DNA of 64,000 nt from Hoeflea marina (GTDB taxonomy: Bacteria; Pseudomonadota; Alphaproteobacteria; Rhizobiales; Rhizobiaceae). This document shows positions 9,555 to 20,261 of this stretch, in pieces. Below the pieces are notes generated by a model. It did no database searches, was not told the DNA's origin, and saw nothing but the letters and a program-made list of their open reading frames with translations. The number at the start of each line of letters is the position of its first letter. The first letter of the stretch is position 1. The stretch lies in the NCBI RefSeq assembly GCF_003182275.1, contig NZ_QGTR01000001.1, forward strand, positions 974,215 through 1,038,214. The letters are read 5' to 3'. The position numbers and the translations under genes were made by a program.

Positions 9555-10339
9555 GCCTGATCTTTCGGGGTTTTAGCCGCCTTGGAGGTCGTGGTTTTCG
9601 CCGCTGCCGGCTTTGCGGCCGGCCTGGCCGGTGTGGGCTTGGCAGGCGCCGAGGCTGCCTTGGCCGCCGGCCGGGCTGCCGCCTTCGCGGCAACGGTGGG
9701 CCCTGCGGGCGCCGGAGCGGTTACCGATGCAGGCTTTGCAGCAGCAGTCTTTGCCTTCGCCGGCGCAGCGGCCGGGGCCTTTGCCGCAGATGTTGCCGCA
9801 GCTTTTTCGCTCGCGGGCTTTGCTGCGGGCTTTGCTGCGGCCTTGCCCGGAGCCTTGCCGGCCTTGGCCGGGATCGCCGGCTCGTCGGCCGTCACCGGTG
9901 CGGAGGCGGACTTCGGGGTCCACGGCGCGGGCACGGTCGGAGGGCCGTCGCCCAGCTTCATCGAAGACGGCGGGATGTCGACCTTGGGCACAGCTGGCGC
10001 CTCGACCTCGGAATCCGTGGTCTTCGTCGGGTTTGCGTTGATGGTCTTTTCCAGATCTGACTTGATCTGCTCGCCGGTCGACTTCAGCGGATTGACCGCA
10101 TCGCGGATGGTCTGGATCGGATTGAGCTTGCGTGCCTCGGTCAGCGTCTTCTTGACGTCGTCGAGTTCAGCTTCGCGCAACACCTCGTCGAACTGCCCGC
10201 GGAATTCATTGGCCATGCCGCGCAGTTTCTTGGTGGTCCTGCCGAAAGCGCGAAGCATCGGCGGCAGGTCCTTGGGACCCACCACGACGATCAGCACGAT
10301 GGCGATGACCAGGAGCTCCGGCCAACCGACGTCAAACAT
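9551..10339 (-). CDS. tatB: Tat translocase subunit TatB
   Basis: Partner of TatC in the signal-binding complex. The N-terminal MFDVGWPELLVIAIVLIVVVGPKDLPPMLRAFG is the single membrane helix plus hinge of TatB. An amphipathic helix follows, then a very long Ala/Lys/Pro-rich tail. At 262 residues it is longer than most TatB proteins because of that low-complexity tail, roughly residues 120-262. I used ATG 10339, which has GGAG 8 bases upstream, rather than the TTG immediately before it. It is separated from tatA by about 130 bp that contain a hairpin. Confidence 0.93.
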   Translation of the reverse strand: MFDVGWPELLVIAIVLIVVVGPKDLPPMLRAFGRTTKKLRGMANEFRGQFDEVLREAELDDVKKTLTEARKLNPIQTIRDAVNPLKSTGEQIKSDLEKTINANPTKTTDSEVEAPAVPKVDIPPSSMKLGDGPPTVPAPWTPKSASAPVTADEPAIPAKAGKAPGKAAAKPAAKPASEKAAATSAAKAPAAAPAKAKTAAAKPASVTAPAPAGPTVAAKAAARPAAKAASAPAKPTPARPAAKPAAAKTTTSKAAKTPKDQA

Positions 10340-10421
10340 CAAAGCGTCTCCTCAGACCCAGGGAAAGGCACGGTCATGACATTGCCCGCACTCAGCTTCA
10401 CAATGCGAAAATGGCGAAATA

Positions 10422-10449
10422 GCGTACGGGATCAATCAATCCCGCACGC
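10422..10449. other. Hairpin in the tatA-tatB intergenic gap
   Basis: An 11-bp stem with one mismatch (10422-10432 with 10439-10449) around a 6-base loop, placed 20 bases after the tatA stop on the minus strand. The following minus-strand sequence is moderately U-rich (ATTTCGCCATTTTC). It could act as a leaky terminator or an RNA processing site. Function is inferred only. Confidence 0.4.
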
Positions 10450-10468
10450 ATGCCGCCGCCGCACTGGA

Positions 10469-10699
10469 TCAACCGCGATCCTTGTTCTCGCTGTTTTGCT
10501 TGCTGTCCATGCTGTTGTCGGCCTTGAGATCAACAGTCTTTGGCTCGTTGGCGGCAGCATCCTCTTCGGACATGCCCTTCTTGAAGCTCTTGATGCCCTT
10601 AGCCACGTCACCCATCAGTTCGGGGATCTTGCCGCGGCCGAAAAGCAGCAGCACGACCACCAGAACGATCAGCCAATGCCAGATGCTAAATGAACCCAT
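10469..10699 (-). CDS. tatA: Tat translocase subunit TatA
   Basis: Pore-forming Tat component, 76 residues: a short N-terminus, a membrane helix ([19 protein letters not shown]), and the amphipathic helix with [21 protein letters not shown] short, charged, disordered tail follows. ATG 10699 has AGGAGAG immediately upstream. It is first in the tatABC-serS-surE-pcm-nlpD run. Confidence 0.96.
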   Translation of the reverse strand: MGSFSIWHWLIVLVVVLLLFGRGKIPELMGDVAKGIKSFKKGMSEEDAAANEPKTVDLKADNSMDSKQNSENKDRG

Positions 10700-10729
10700 A
10701 ATACTCTCCTGTTCAATTCCGACTTTGAT

Positions 10730-11809
<1,080 letters not shown>

Positions 11810-11913
11810 CGCCGGCCTTTTTTGTTCCTGCACCGTCAATTGACCTTTTGTCCGAGCTTCCGTTCGCGGCCTCCGCGACCCGCGCAGTGAAGGTTGCGGT
11901 CCGGACCGGACGT

Positions 11914-12693
11914 TTAGTCGTCCGCTTCACCCATGGGAGTCAAGAGCCCGAGTTCCTCGAGATCCATCTGGGTGATGGGATCCTCGTCCTCGGCGAGGTC
12001 GTCATTGGCCGGCGGCTGCGGCACCTGGAAGCTCGACGGGATCCGGCTGGAGAGGAGCCCCGCGCCCTTGAGCTCTTCCATGCCGGGGAGATCGCGCAGT
12101 TCCTCAAGGCCGAAATGATCGAGAAATGCCGGCGTCGTTCCATAGGTGACCGGACGCCCCGGCGTGCGCCGGCGGCCACGCATCCTCACCCATCCCGACT
12201 CGAGCAGCACATCGAGCGTTCCGCGGGACGTGGCGACGCCGCGCACATCCTCGATCTCGGCGCGCGTCACAGGCTGGTGGTAGGCAATGATGGCCATTAC
12301 CTCGAGGCCCGCGCGGGAGAGCTTGCGCACCTCGGTCTCGTCCTTGCGGATCAGAAACGAGAGATCGGCAGCGGTGCGAAACGCCCAGGCGTCGCCGACG
12401 CGGACCAGATTGACGCCGCGCTGGGCATAGGACCGGGACAGTTGTTCCATGACCGCCGAGACGTCGACGCCCTGGGGCAGCTTTTCGGCGATGGCCTTGC
12501 CCGGTATCGGGGTGGCCGAGGCGAACACCAGAGCTTCGGCGATGCGTTCGGCTTCACGCAGCCGGTGCTCGTTAAGCGCTTCCATCGCTCCGCTCTCACC
12601 TTTCCCCATGGCTGCGCCCTCCAGGTCTGCATGCTCGTCGGACTTCGCATGGTGATCGGACATCGATTGAGCGCGGGCTGGATCCATTGTCAT
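11914..12693 (-). CDS. scpB: Segregation and condensation protein B
   Basis: Kleisin-associated winged-helix subunit of the SMC-ScpAB condensin. Two winged-helix domains lie in the middle of the 259 residues, with the conserved LEVMAIIAYHQPVTRAEIEDVRGV and GRPVTYGTTPAFLDHFGL. The extended C-terminus is acidic (ANDDLAEDEDPITQMDLEELG), as in other alphaproteobacterial homologues. The start overlaps the scpA stop by 4 bp. Confidence 0.94.
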   Translation of the reverse strand: MTMDPARAQSMSDHHAKSDEHADLEGAAMGKGESGAMEALNEHRLREAERIAEALVFASATPIPGKAIAEKLPQGVDVSAVMEQLSRSYAQRGVNLVRVGDAWAFRTAADLSFLIRKDETEVRKLSRAGLEVMAIIAYHQPVTRAEIEDVRGVATSRGTLDVLLESGWVRMRGRRRTPGRPVTYGTTPAFLDHFGLEELRDLPGMEELKGAGLLSSRIPSSFQVPQPPANDDLAEDEDPITQMDLEELGLLTPMGEADD

Positions 12694-13538
12694 GCTGCGG
12701 TGCTCCCCGATGTTGCTGCCTGATTGGCTCCGCGTCGCATGTAGATCGGCTGAAACGCCCCGTCCTGCCGGATCTCGAGCCGCCCCTCACGCACCATTTC
12801 CAGCGAAGCGGCAAAGGAACTGGCGATTGCGGTCGCCCGCTCCTCCGGATCGGAGAGATAGCGGATCAGATACTGGTCCAGCGCAGTCCAGTCGCTGAGT
12901 TCTCCGATCATGCGGCTGAGGATCACCCGCGCGTCGGCGAGCGACCAGACCCGGCGATGGCCGATGGTGACATGCGACAGCGACTGGCGCTGCCGCTGCG
13001 AAGCATAGGCGGTCAGCAGGTCGTAGAGCGAGGCATCGAAGATGGAGGTCTTGTCGATGATCAGCGGCACCGGCGCGCCGCGCGCAAACACGTCGCGGCC
13101 GAGCCGGTTGCGGTTCACCAGCCGGGTGGCCACCTCCCGCATGGCTTCCAGCCGCTTGAGCCGAAACGCCAGCTGCGCCGCCATCTCCTCGCCGGACGGC
13201 TCGTCGCCCTTGGCGGGATGGGGGATCAGCAGCCGCGATTTGAGAAAGGCGAGCCACGCCGCCATCACCAGATAGTCGGCTGCAAGCTCGAGGCGCAGTT
13301 CCCGCGCCTTCTCGACAAAATCCAGATACTGCTCTGCGAGGGCCAGCACGGAGATCTTCGCCATGTCGACGCGCTGCGTGCGCGCGAGGTGGAGAAGCAG
13401 ATCCAGCGGACCTTCGAAGCCGTCGAGATCAACCAGCAGCGCCGGGTCGCTGACGGCGCGTTCGGAGGCATCTTCCCACAACCGTTCCATCGGCACGCGC
13501 GCGCCCGGCCTGCCCGGTTTGAGTTGAGTGTCTGCCAC
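12690..13538 (-). CDS. scpA: Segregation and condensation protein A
   Basis: Kleisin subunit that bridges SMC heads in chromosome condensation, 282 residues. The N-terminal kleisin signature LVDLDGFEGPLDLLLHLARTQRVDMAKISVL is present in the usual place (about 36-66). A winged-helix C-terminal segment follows. The start codon is GTG with GGAGG about 9 bases upstream. It follows nagZ by 20 bp and overlaps scpB, giving a nagZ-scpA-scpB unit. Confidence 0.95.
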   Translation of the reverse strand: MADTQLKPGRPGARVPMERLWEDASERAVSDPALLVDLDGFEGPLDLLLHLARTQRVDMAKISVLALAEQYLDFVEKARELRLELAADYLVMAAWLAFLKSRLLIPHPAKGDEPSGEEMAAQLAFRLKRLEAMREVATRLVNRNRLGRDVFARGAPVPLIIDKTSIFDASLYDLLTAYASQRQRQSLSHVTIGHRRVWSLADARVILSRMIGELSDWTALDQYLIRYLSDPEERATAIASSFAASLEMVREGRLEIRQDGAFQPIYMRRGANQAATSGSTAA

Positions 13539-13558
13539 CTGCTGCCGCCTCCGTTATC

Positions 13559-14575
13559 TCATGCGGTTGCCATCAAGCTCTCGAATTCCGCGCGCAACGC
13601 CGCCTCGTCACTGGCGTCGGGCGCAAGAAAAGCCCGTTCCACCGCCTCGGCGCGCCTGAGCGCATCACCCGACAGCAGCGGCGCCACGCCCGCAACGGCG
13701 ACCATTTCGGCGGGATCGCCGTTGCAGTGCAAGGTGACATCGCATCCCGCGGCGAAAATTGCACGGGCCCTGGCGGCGCAATCCCCAGAAAGCGCGTTCA
13801 TCGACACGTCATCCGACATCAAAAGTCCATCAAAACCGATTTCACCCCGGATCACCTCGTCAATCACCCGCTTCGAGGTGGTCGCCGGGCTGTCCGGGTC
13901 AAGGGCGGAAAACACCACATGCGCGGACATCGCCATGGCCTCGTGGCGCAATTCCCGGAACGGCGCGAAATCGCGCGCCGACAAGTCCTCGCGGCAGGTA
14001 TCGACGACCGGGAGCTCATGGTGTGTGTCCGCCCGGGCCCGGCCATGGCCGGGCATGTGCTTGATCACAGGCAGCAGACCGCCAGCCTTCAGGCCTGCGG
14101 CCGCGGCCGCCCCCATGGCCGCCACGGTGGCGGCGCTGAGGCCGTAGGCGCGGCTGCCGATCACCTGGTGGGCTCCGGGCTCCGGCACGTCGAGCACAGG
14201 TAGGCAGTCCACATTGATTCCGAGGGGCAGCAGGTCGAAGGCGTGCAGGCGCGACATGATCCAGGCTGCGCGCAATCCCGCATCGGGATCGGCATCGTAG
14301 AGCGCGCCGAGATCGGCTCCCGATGGATAGTGAGGCGCCATCGGCGGCCGGATGCGCTGCACTCGGCCGCCTTCCTGGTCGATCAGGACCGGCGCATCAG
14401 GACGGCCGACGCAATCGCGCATGCCGGCGACTAGGTCGGCGATCTGCGATGGCTCGCCGATGTTGCGGCCAAACAGGATGAAGCCCCAGGGGCGATGCTC
14501 GGTGTAGAAGGCGCGCTCGTCAGCGGTGAGGCTGAGGCCGGAACTGCCGAGTATGATGGCTTTTGATTCGGTCAT
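13559..14575 (-). CDS. nagZ: Beta-N-acetylhexosaminidase (glycoside hydrolase family 3)
   Basis: Cytoplasmic murein-recycling enzyme that removes GlcNAc from anhydro-muropeptides. It has 338 residues, with the GH3 motifs IDQEGGRVQRI (about 65-75) and KHMPGHGRARADTHHELP (about 172-189, holding the Asp/His dyad). The nucleophile motif is LLMSDDVSM (about 251-259). The family usually reads KHFPGHG; Met replaces Phe here. The start at ATG 14575 begins at the family's normal N-terminus. The SPOR-protein gene lies 141 bp upstream, so cell-wall functions are adjacent. Confidence 0.94.
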   Translation of the reverse strand: MTESKAIILGSSGLSLTADERAFYTEHRPWGFILFGRNIGEPSQIADLVAGMRDCVGRPDAPVLIDQEGGRVQRIRPPMAPHYPSGADLGALYDADPDAGLRAAWIMSRLHAFDLLPLGINVDCLPVLDVPEPGAHQVIGSRAYGLSAATVAAMGAAAAAGLKAGGLLPVIKHMPGHGRARADTHHELPVVDTCREDLSARDFAPFRELRHEAMAMSAHVVFSALDPDSPATTSKRVIDEVIRGEIGFDGLLMSDDVSMNALSGDCAARARAIFAAGCDVTLHCNGDPAEMVAVAGVAPLLSGDALRRAEAVERAFLAPDASDEAALRAEFESLMATA

Positions 14576-14716
14576 CCGGCGATGATAGCGGCTTGCGACT
14601 GTTTTGACAGGCCGGCATACCTTGCCGCTGCGCAAAGCCGATGTCGGCATGACCGCGAGCCGTAGACGGGTGGCAGGGGACCAGCCCCTGCCCTCATGTG
14701 TTACGCCTGCCCGTGG

Positions 14717-17700
14717 TCAGCGGGTGACCAGACAACTGCCGCCGGCCGCCTTGTAGCGGGCGCACAGCGCATTGGCCTCGTCGCGACCTCCGGCCGGAAT
14801 CCGCACGCGGTGGTAGACGCCCTTGCCCGGAATGTCGGCTCGCTGGATCTGCACGCCGCGGCCACCGATCACGCTGGCAAAGCGGCCCGACAGGTTGCTG
14901 TAGGACGCCTGTGCGCCCTCCGGTGTCGGCTGCGAGGCGATCTGCATGTAGTATCCGCCGGGATTGTCCACAGCGGGCGCTGCGGCTGCCTGAGGGGCCG
15001 CCGGGGCTGCGGCCGGCGCATTGACATTGCCGTTCTCGCTGACTGTGCTGACGATGTTGACAGCCTGCTCGGACGGCCGGACCTCAGGCACCGGCGCCGC
15101 CACTGGCGTGGTGATTGGCTGTGTCGTGACCACGCGCACCGGCGCCGTGACCGTTGTGTCGGGCACGGCGGCGGCCGGGGACGCAGGTTCCACCGAGGCA
15201 GCGGCCGGTGCAGCGGGCCCCACCACACCGGCCTGCGGCTCGGTGGCGGCGGTCTGGACCGGAGGCGTCGCCGTGGCTGGCGCCGCTTCGGCTACAGGCT
15301 GCGGATCAGGCTCATCGCGGGCGACTATGGTCCCGTCCGGGCGGACCACCATCGTGCGGACCTTGCGTGGCACCACGACGACGCTGCCGGCCGCCGGCTC
15401 GCCGTCCGCCTGTGTCTCATCGGCCGCCAGACGGTCTTCTGCCTTCTCCGGCTCGGCGTCGTTCTCGCCCTCGAGCGGAAGGAAACTGGGATCGAGAGTG
15501 CGCTGGACCACGTCCACCGGCTCCTCGGCCGAGGTCACAAGACTGGGCTGGGTCGGCTTGGAGACATCGCCACCATCGACCTTTTCATAAACGGCCTTCT
15601 CCTGGTTCGGCACCACGAGACCCCCGGGATTTTCCGGCACGACCTTGACCGGCTCCTTGTCGGCCAGAATGATGCGCGGGCCGCCGGACCCATCGGCGTC
15701 GTCTCCGGAGAGTATGCTCCAGCCGAAGACGCCCAGTCCGCCCAATACGGCGATGCCCAGCACCAGCAGCGCCAGCATGGGTCCGCGGCTGCCCCGATCA
15801 TCGAGCGGTTCGGCCGGATCAGGACGGTAGATATCGTGTGCGGGGTCCCGGCCATGACGGACGGAAAAATCGTCTTCCGCATAGTCACCGTGCGGCTTTG
15901 ATTCGAGATTGTCCTCGAGATCGTAGTAGTCGTCGGGAATGATCTCGTCCGACGCCTTGGCGACTCCGGGCCAGGCTGCGGCGGATGCCGCCATCTCGGC
16001 GATCTCCGTCTCCGAGACCTCATAGGAGTCAGGCAGTTCCGCATCGACGAGTTGGGCGAACTCCCGTTCGATATCAGCCTCGAAGCCGTCTTCCGCGTCC
16101 GTCTCCTGCGTCGGGTCATCGTGGGGAATCGACGGCACGTCGAACTCCGCGATCTGCTCGAGGCGGTAGTCAGCTTCCGACAGCGCCGCGGGGTCGAATC
16201 CGCCCTCGCCGGCCGGTGTCGCATCAGTCTCGTCATCATGACCGTTGATCGTCGGCGCCGAACGCTCGTGCACATTCACGCCGAGCCAGGCGGAAGCCGC
16301 GGGCAGATCCGTCTCGCCGCCACGCTCGGTTTGGATCAGCCTCTCGCCCGCTTGCGGGAGATCCGCAGCGCCGCTTGGCAGGGACTCGACGTCGGGCTCC
16401 GACAGCAGGTCGCCAAATGCATCGGCGATCTCGTCGCGATCAACCTGTTCCGGCTGGGGCTCTTCCAGGTCTGCCTCTGCCTCCAGGGAGGAGTTTTCGT
16501 CCGTCTCCTCCTCCAGCCAGGCATCCTCGTTCAAGTCGTCGGCGTCGAGATCGGCCACGTCAGGCTCAACGCCGACTGGCTCGAGACCGGAAGGCTCGGC
16601 GTCCGGAGCCGCCGACCAGAGATCGTCGAAGTCGGACATGTCCAGATCCGCGAGTTCATCGGCCGTGGCATCATCCGCGCCGGAGAGCGGTGCTGCCGCT
16701 GCGGCGCCCGCGCCCATGTCCGGTTCGTCCTCATGCGAAAGCAGCTCCGGCGCAAGGCCGGCAGGCACTTCGCGATCGGAAACTTCGATCGAGCGGGCCA
16801 GCGCCTGCTCGAGTTCCGGTCCAAGGTCGAACTCGAAGCCGTTTTCGGCGACATAATCCGCCCCAAGAGCCTGAAGATCATCATCCGGCGCCCGGTCCCG
16901 TGCAGGACCGTCCGTGGCGGGCGACCAGGCTGCAAACCGCGCATCCAGCTCCGCTTCATCCAGTTCTGCGATCGCCTCCGGCACGTCCGCATTCTCGACG
17001 AATTCGTTGGCGGCGGCGGCAAACTCCAAATCTTGGGCGGTTTCGATCGAGATCGATTCAGCAGGCACCCCGGTGCCCAGATAGGATTCCGTCAGCGAAG
17101 GATCGTCATCGGCGATATCCAGCTCCTGCTGGTAGACATCGAGTTCGGCTGCCAGTTCGTCCTCGAAATCGATATAATGGCTGGTCGTTTCCCTGGCGAA
17201 GCCGGCAGGCTTTAGCTCGGGCGCGTCCGGGGCCATAGCGTCGGCGACAGCATCCGCGGCCCGGTCGTCGGGCTGCCAGCCGTGGAATTGTTCTTCGGTC
17301 GTCAGTTCAGCCGCGCTATCGGCGGTCTCGAATGCATTCTCCATCACCTGCGGCTGGTCAAGATCGCGATCCGGATCAGCGCGATCGACCGGACGCGAGG
17401 GAACTTCGTCAATGAAATCGTAATCGGCATCGGACTCTGCACCGGCTGCGGCGTCGGATGTTTCCGCCTCCGGAAAATCATAACCCTGGTCCTCCGCCGC
17501 CGTGAATCCGTGCGGCTCCTGCACTGGATCAGCGGTCGGCACATCCCGTGCACTGCCATGGTCGGCCTCGTCAAGGCTCCGTTCGCGGTGCAGGGACACC
17601 CGCTCCATGTCGGCCAGGACGTCGTCGTCATCGGCATAGAACCTGTCGGCAAACCCGGCGACCTTTTCGCGATCGGCCTTGTCCAGCTCGATGTCTTCAA

Positions 17701-18382
17701 GCGTGAAGTCCTCTTCGGGTCCAGATGCAAGCGCATCCCCGCTCGGCGGAGCGTCGGCCAGTGCCCGGAGCGCTTCATCAAGGTCGAGGTCGAGGTTCAG
17801 ATCGAGATCGACGGCATCATCGTCGTCATTCCACGCACCGTAATCAGGCTCGGACGCAAACCCCGCATCGCCGGGCGTCAATTCCCATGCGTCTGCAGAA
17901 TCCTCTGGCGTCGGGTAATCCAGCGCGCGCGGTTCGGCCTGCGTGAAGGCCTCACTCACATTGCGGGTCTCGTCGTCAACATCGGGTGTGAAGTCCTCGT
18001 CGCCGAATATATCCTCCACCGGTCCGGCATCGAGGGTGCCGGCTCCGGGCAGGCCATAGGCCGCCGCGACTGCGTCCCCTTCCCCGGCGTCATCCTCGGC
18101 TTGCCGCGCGCCATCGGCTTCGGCGGCAACCGCCGGATCGGCGCGAACCGCTTCGAGGGGGGCTGCCCGCGGCTGTTCGAACCCGGTCTGATCGAGCTCG
18201 CGCATCAACTCGGCTTCGAGATCGAAGATGTCGAGATCCGGCACCGTGTCGGGCGCGTCGACCTGGGGACGCGTATCCCGCGGGCGATCATATCCGATGA
18301 TCCGGGCCAGCTCGGCAAGCGGATCGTCTTCGGCGATGTCTCCCGGTGCGTCCCGGTAATTCTTGCTGTGGTCGTCAGACAT
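14717..18382 (-). CDS. Large acidic SPOR-domain membrane protein
   Basis: Predicted single-pass inner-membrane protein of about 1221 residues. The first 860 or so residues are extremely Asp/Glu/Ala-rich, low complexity and presumably cytoplasmic and disordered. One membrane helix follows (LALLVLGIAVLGGLGVFGW, about 868-890). A Pro/Ala/Val-rich periplasmic linker leads to a C-terminal SPOR domain (about 1144-1221, GYYMQIASQPTPEGAQ through the final CLVTR). SPOR domains bind denuded glycan strands at the division site, so a septal role is likely. It lies between argS and nagZ. The start is ATG 18382; a GTG two codons earlier is possible. The length of the acidic arm is unusual. Confidence 0.85.
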   Translation of the reverse strand: MSDDHSKNYRDAPGDIAEDDPLAELARIIGYDRPRDTRPQVDAPDTVPDLDIFDLEAELMRELDQTGFEQPRAAPLEAVRADPAVAAEADGARQAEDDAGEGDAVAAAYGLPGAGTLDAGPVEDIFGDEDFTPDVDDETRNVSEAFTQAEPRALDYPTPEDSADAWELTPGDAGFASEPDYGAWNDDDDAVDLDLNLDLDLDEALRALADAPPSGDALASGPEEDFTLEDIELDKADREKVAGFADRFYADDDDVLADMERVSLHRERSLDEADHGSARDVPTADPVQEPHGFTAAEDQGYDFPEAETSDAAAGAESDADYDFIDEVPSRPVDRADPDRDLDQPQVMENAFETADSAAELTTEEQFHGWQPDDRAADAVADAMAPDAPELKPAGFARETTSHYIDFEDELAAELDVYQQELDIADDDPSLTESYLGTGVPAESISIETAQDLEFAAAANEFVENADVPEAIAELDEAELDARFAAWSPATDGPARDRAPDDDLQALGADYVAENGFEFDLGPELEQALARSIEVSDREVPAGLAPELLSHEDEPDMGAGAAAAAPLSGADDATADELADLDMSDFDDLWSAAPDAEPSGLEPVGVEPDVADLDADDLNEDAWLEEETDENSSLEAEADLEEPQPEQVDRDEIADAFGDLLSEPDVESLPSGAADLPQAGERLIQTERGGETDLPAASAWLGVNVHERSAPTINGHDDETDATPAGEGGFDPAALSEADYRLEQIAEFDVPSIPHDDPTQETDAEDGFEADIEREFAQLVDAELPDSYEVSETEIAEMAASAAAWPGVAKASDEIIPDDYYDLEDNLESKPHGDYAEDDFSVRHGRDPAHDIYRPDPAEPLDDRGSRGPMLALLVLGIAVLGGLGVFGWSILSGDDADGSGGPRIILADKEPVKVVPENPGGLVVPNQEKAVYEKVDGGDVSKPTQPSLVTSAEEPVDVVQRTLDPSFLPLEGENDAEPEKAEDRLAADETQADGEPAAGSVVVVPRKVRTMVVRPDGTIVARDEPDPQPVAEAAPATATPPVQTAATEPQAGVVGPAAPAAASVEPASPAAAVPDTTVTAPVRVVTTQPITTPVAAPVPEVRPSEQAVNIVSTVSENGNVNAPAAAPAAPQAAAAPAVDNPGGYYMQIASQPTPEGAQASYSNLSGRFASVIGGRGVQIQRADIPGKGVYHRVRIPAGGRDEANALCARYKAAGGSCLVTR

Positions 18383-18441
18383 GGTCACTCACATACTCGC
18401 GCGCAGTTGTCCTGCCAGAGCAATGTGGGGAAATGGTGACG

Positions 18442-20202
18442 TCAGCGCATTTCGAGTGGAGCGTCGGTGCCTGTAATGGACAGCCCCGATTTCAGCACCG
18501 ATGCAACAGCGTACACCAGACCCAATCTGGCAGAAGTCAATTGTCGGTTTTTATCGTTAACAAACCGTAATTCCGGCGTGTCTCTGCCTCTGTTCCAGTG
18601 GGTGTGCAGCGCGCTGGCAAGATCATAGAGGTAAAAAGCCACCTTATGCGGCTCCTGTGCTGCGCTCGCCGCATCGATCAGGCGGGGATATTCGGCGAGT
18701 TTTGCAATCAGCGCCAGCTCGCTTTCGTCGGTGAGCCCGGCAAAATCCTGTGCGGCCAGAGTTTCGGCCGAGATGTCGATGTCGGGAATCACCTCGACCG
18801 CCTGGCGCATCACCGAGTGGCAGCGCGCATGCGCGTATTGCACATAGAAGACAGGGTTGTCCTTGGACTGCTCGGTCACCTTGGCGAAGTCGAAATCGAG
18901 CGGCTCGGAACTCTTGCGGTAGAGCATCATGAAGCGCACCGAATCGCGGCCGACTTCCTCGACCACCTCGCGCAGCGTGATGAAATCGCCCGACCGCTTC
19001 GACATCCGCACCGGTTCGCCGCCGCGATAGAGCTTGACCAGCTGACACAGCAGGACCGTGAGCTTGGTCTGGCCGCCGGACACCGCACGGGCCACGGCTT
19101 CCAGCCGCTTGACATAGCCGCCATGGTCGGCGCCAAGCACATAGATCATCTCGGAATAGCCGCGCTCGAACTTGTCGCGGAAATAGGCGACGTCGGCGGC
19201 AAAATAGGTATAGCTGCCGTCGGACTTGATCAGCGGCCGGTCGATATCGTCGCCCACATCGGTGGAGCGGAACAATGTCTGCTCGCGGTCTTCCCAGTCT
19301 TCCGGCAGTTGGCCCTTCGGCGGCGGCAGCTTGCCCTTGTAGACATGGCCCTTGTAGGTGAGATCGTTGATCGCCCTGCGGATGGCAGTGGCGCCGTCGG
19401 CATGCAGGGTGCGCTCGGAAAAGAACACGTCGTGGACGACATTGAGCGCCTTGAGGTCGTCGCGGATCATGTCCATCATCGCGGCAATGGCGCGATCCTT
19501 GATGATCTCCATTCGCTCTGCTTCCGGCATCGAGGCCAGCCTCTGGCCATACTCGGCTGCCAGCGCCTGGCCCACCGGCACCAGATAGTCTCCCGGATAG
19601 AGCCCGGCCGGGATCTCGCCGATGCTCTCGCCCAGCGCCTCGCGGTAGCGCAAATACACCGAGCTCGCCAGCACGTCGATCTGCGAACCGGCGTCGTTGA
19701 TGTAGTATTCCTTGTCGACCGCATAGCCGGCGAAGCTGAGCAGATTGGCCAGCGCGTCGCCCACCACGGCGCCCCGGCAATGGCCGACATGCATCGGCCC
19801 CGTGGGATTGGCGGAGACGAATTCGACGTTGACCTTGCGTCCGGCGCCGAAATCGGAACGGCCGTAATCGGTGCCCGCCTCACAGATTTCGACCAGCAGG
19901 CGCTGCCAGTATCCGGCCGACATTCGGAAGTTCAGGAAGCCGGGACCGGCCACCGTGGTGTGCAGGACATCGGGATCTCCGGCAAAGGCCTCGGCGATCA
20001 TATCGGCCAGGGCGCGTGGATTCATCCCCAGCGGCTTGGCCAGCACCATCGCCACATTGGAGGCGATGTCGCCATGAGAGGAATCGCGCGGCGGCTCCAC
20101 GGTTATCCGGTCAAGATTGATGGAAGCTTCGCTTGTCTTTACGATTTCAAGCGCTTCAACGGCGGTCTTGATACGCGCCTCAAGATCTTTGAACACATTC
20201 AT
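18442..20202 (-). CDS. argS: Arginyl-tRNA synthetase
   Basis: Class I synthetase for tRNA-Arg, 586 residues. The HIGH-type motif is [18 protein letters not shown], and the KMSKS region is reduced to [16 protein letters not shown], as is usual for ArgRS. The N-terminal Add-1 domain and the C-terminal DALR anticodon-binding domain ([14 protein letters not shown] onward) are present. The gene is full length. It follows dgt by 59 bp in the same direction. Confidence 0.97.
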   Translation of the reverse strand: MNVFKDLEARIKTAVEALEIVKTSEASINLDRITVEPPRDSSHGDIASNVAMVLAKPLGMNPRALADMIAEAFAGDPDVLHTTVAGPGFLNFRMSAGYWQRLLVEICEAGTDYGRSDFGAGRKVNVEFVSANPTGPMHVGHCRGAVVGDALANLLSFAGYAVDKEYYINDAGSQIDVLASSVYLRYREALGESIGEIPAGLYPGDYLVPVGQALAAEYGQRLASMPEAERMEIIKDRAIAAMMDMIRDDLKALNVVHDVFFSERTLHADGATAIRRAINDLTYKGHVYKGKLPPPKGQLPEDWEDREQTLFRSTDVGDDIDRPLIKSDGSYTYFAADVAYFRDKFERGYSEMIYVLGADHGGYVKRLEAVARAVSGGQTKLTVLLCQLVKLYRGGEPVRMSKRSGDFITLREVVEEVGRDSVRFMMLYRKSSEPLDFDFAKVTEQSKDNPVFYVQYAHARCHSVMRQAVEVIPDIDISAETLAAQDFAGLTDESELALIAKLAEYPRLIDAASAAQEPHKVAFYLYDLASALHTHWNRGRDTPELRFVNDKNRQLTSARLGLVYAVASVLKSGLSITGTDAPLEMR

Positions 20203-20261
20203 GGTGGAAATCCGGATTGTCTGGCAGCGGCGAAGGTGATCGCGGCAATTTGGCCGCTGGC

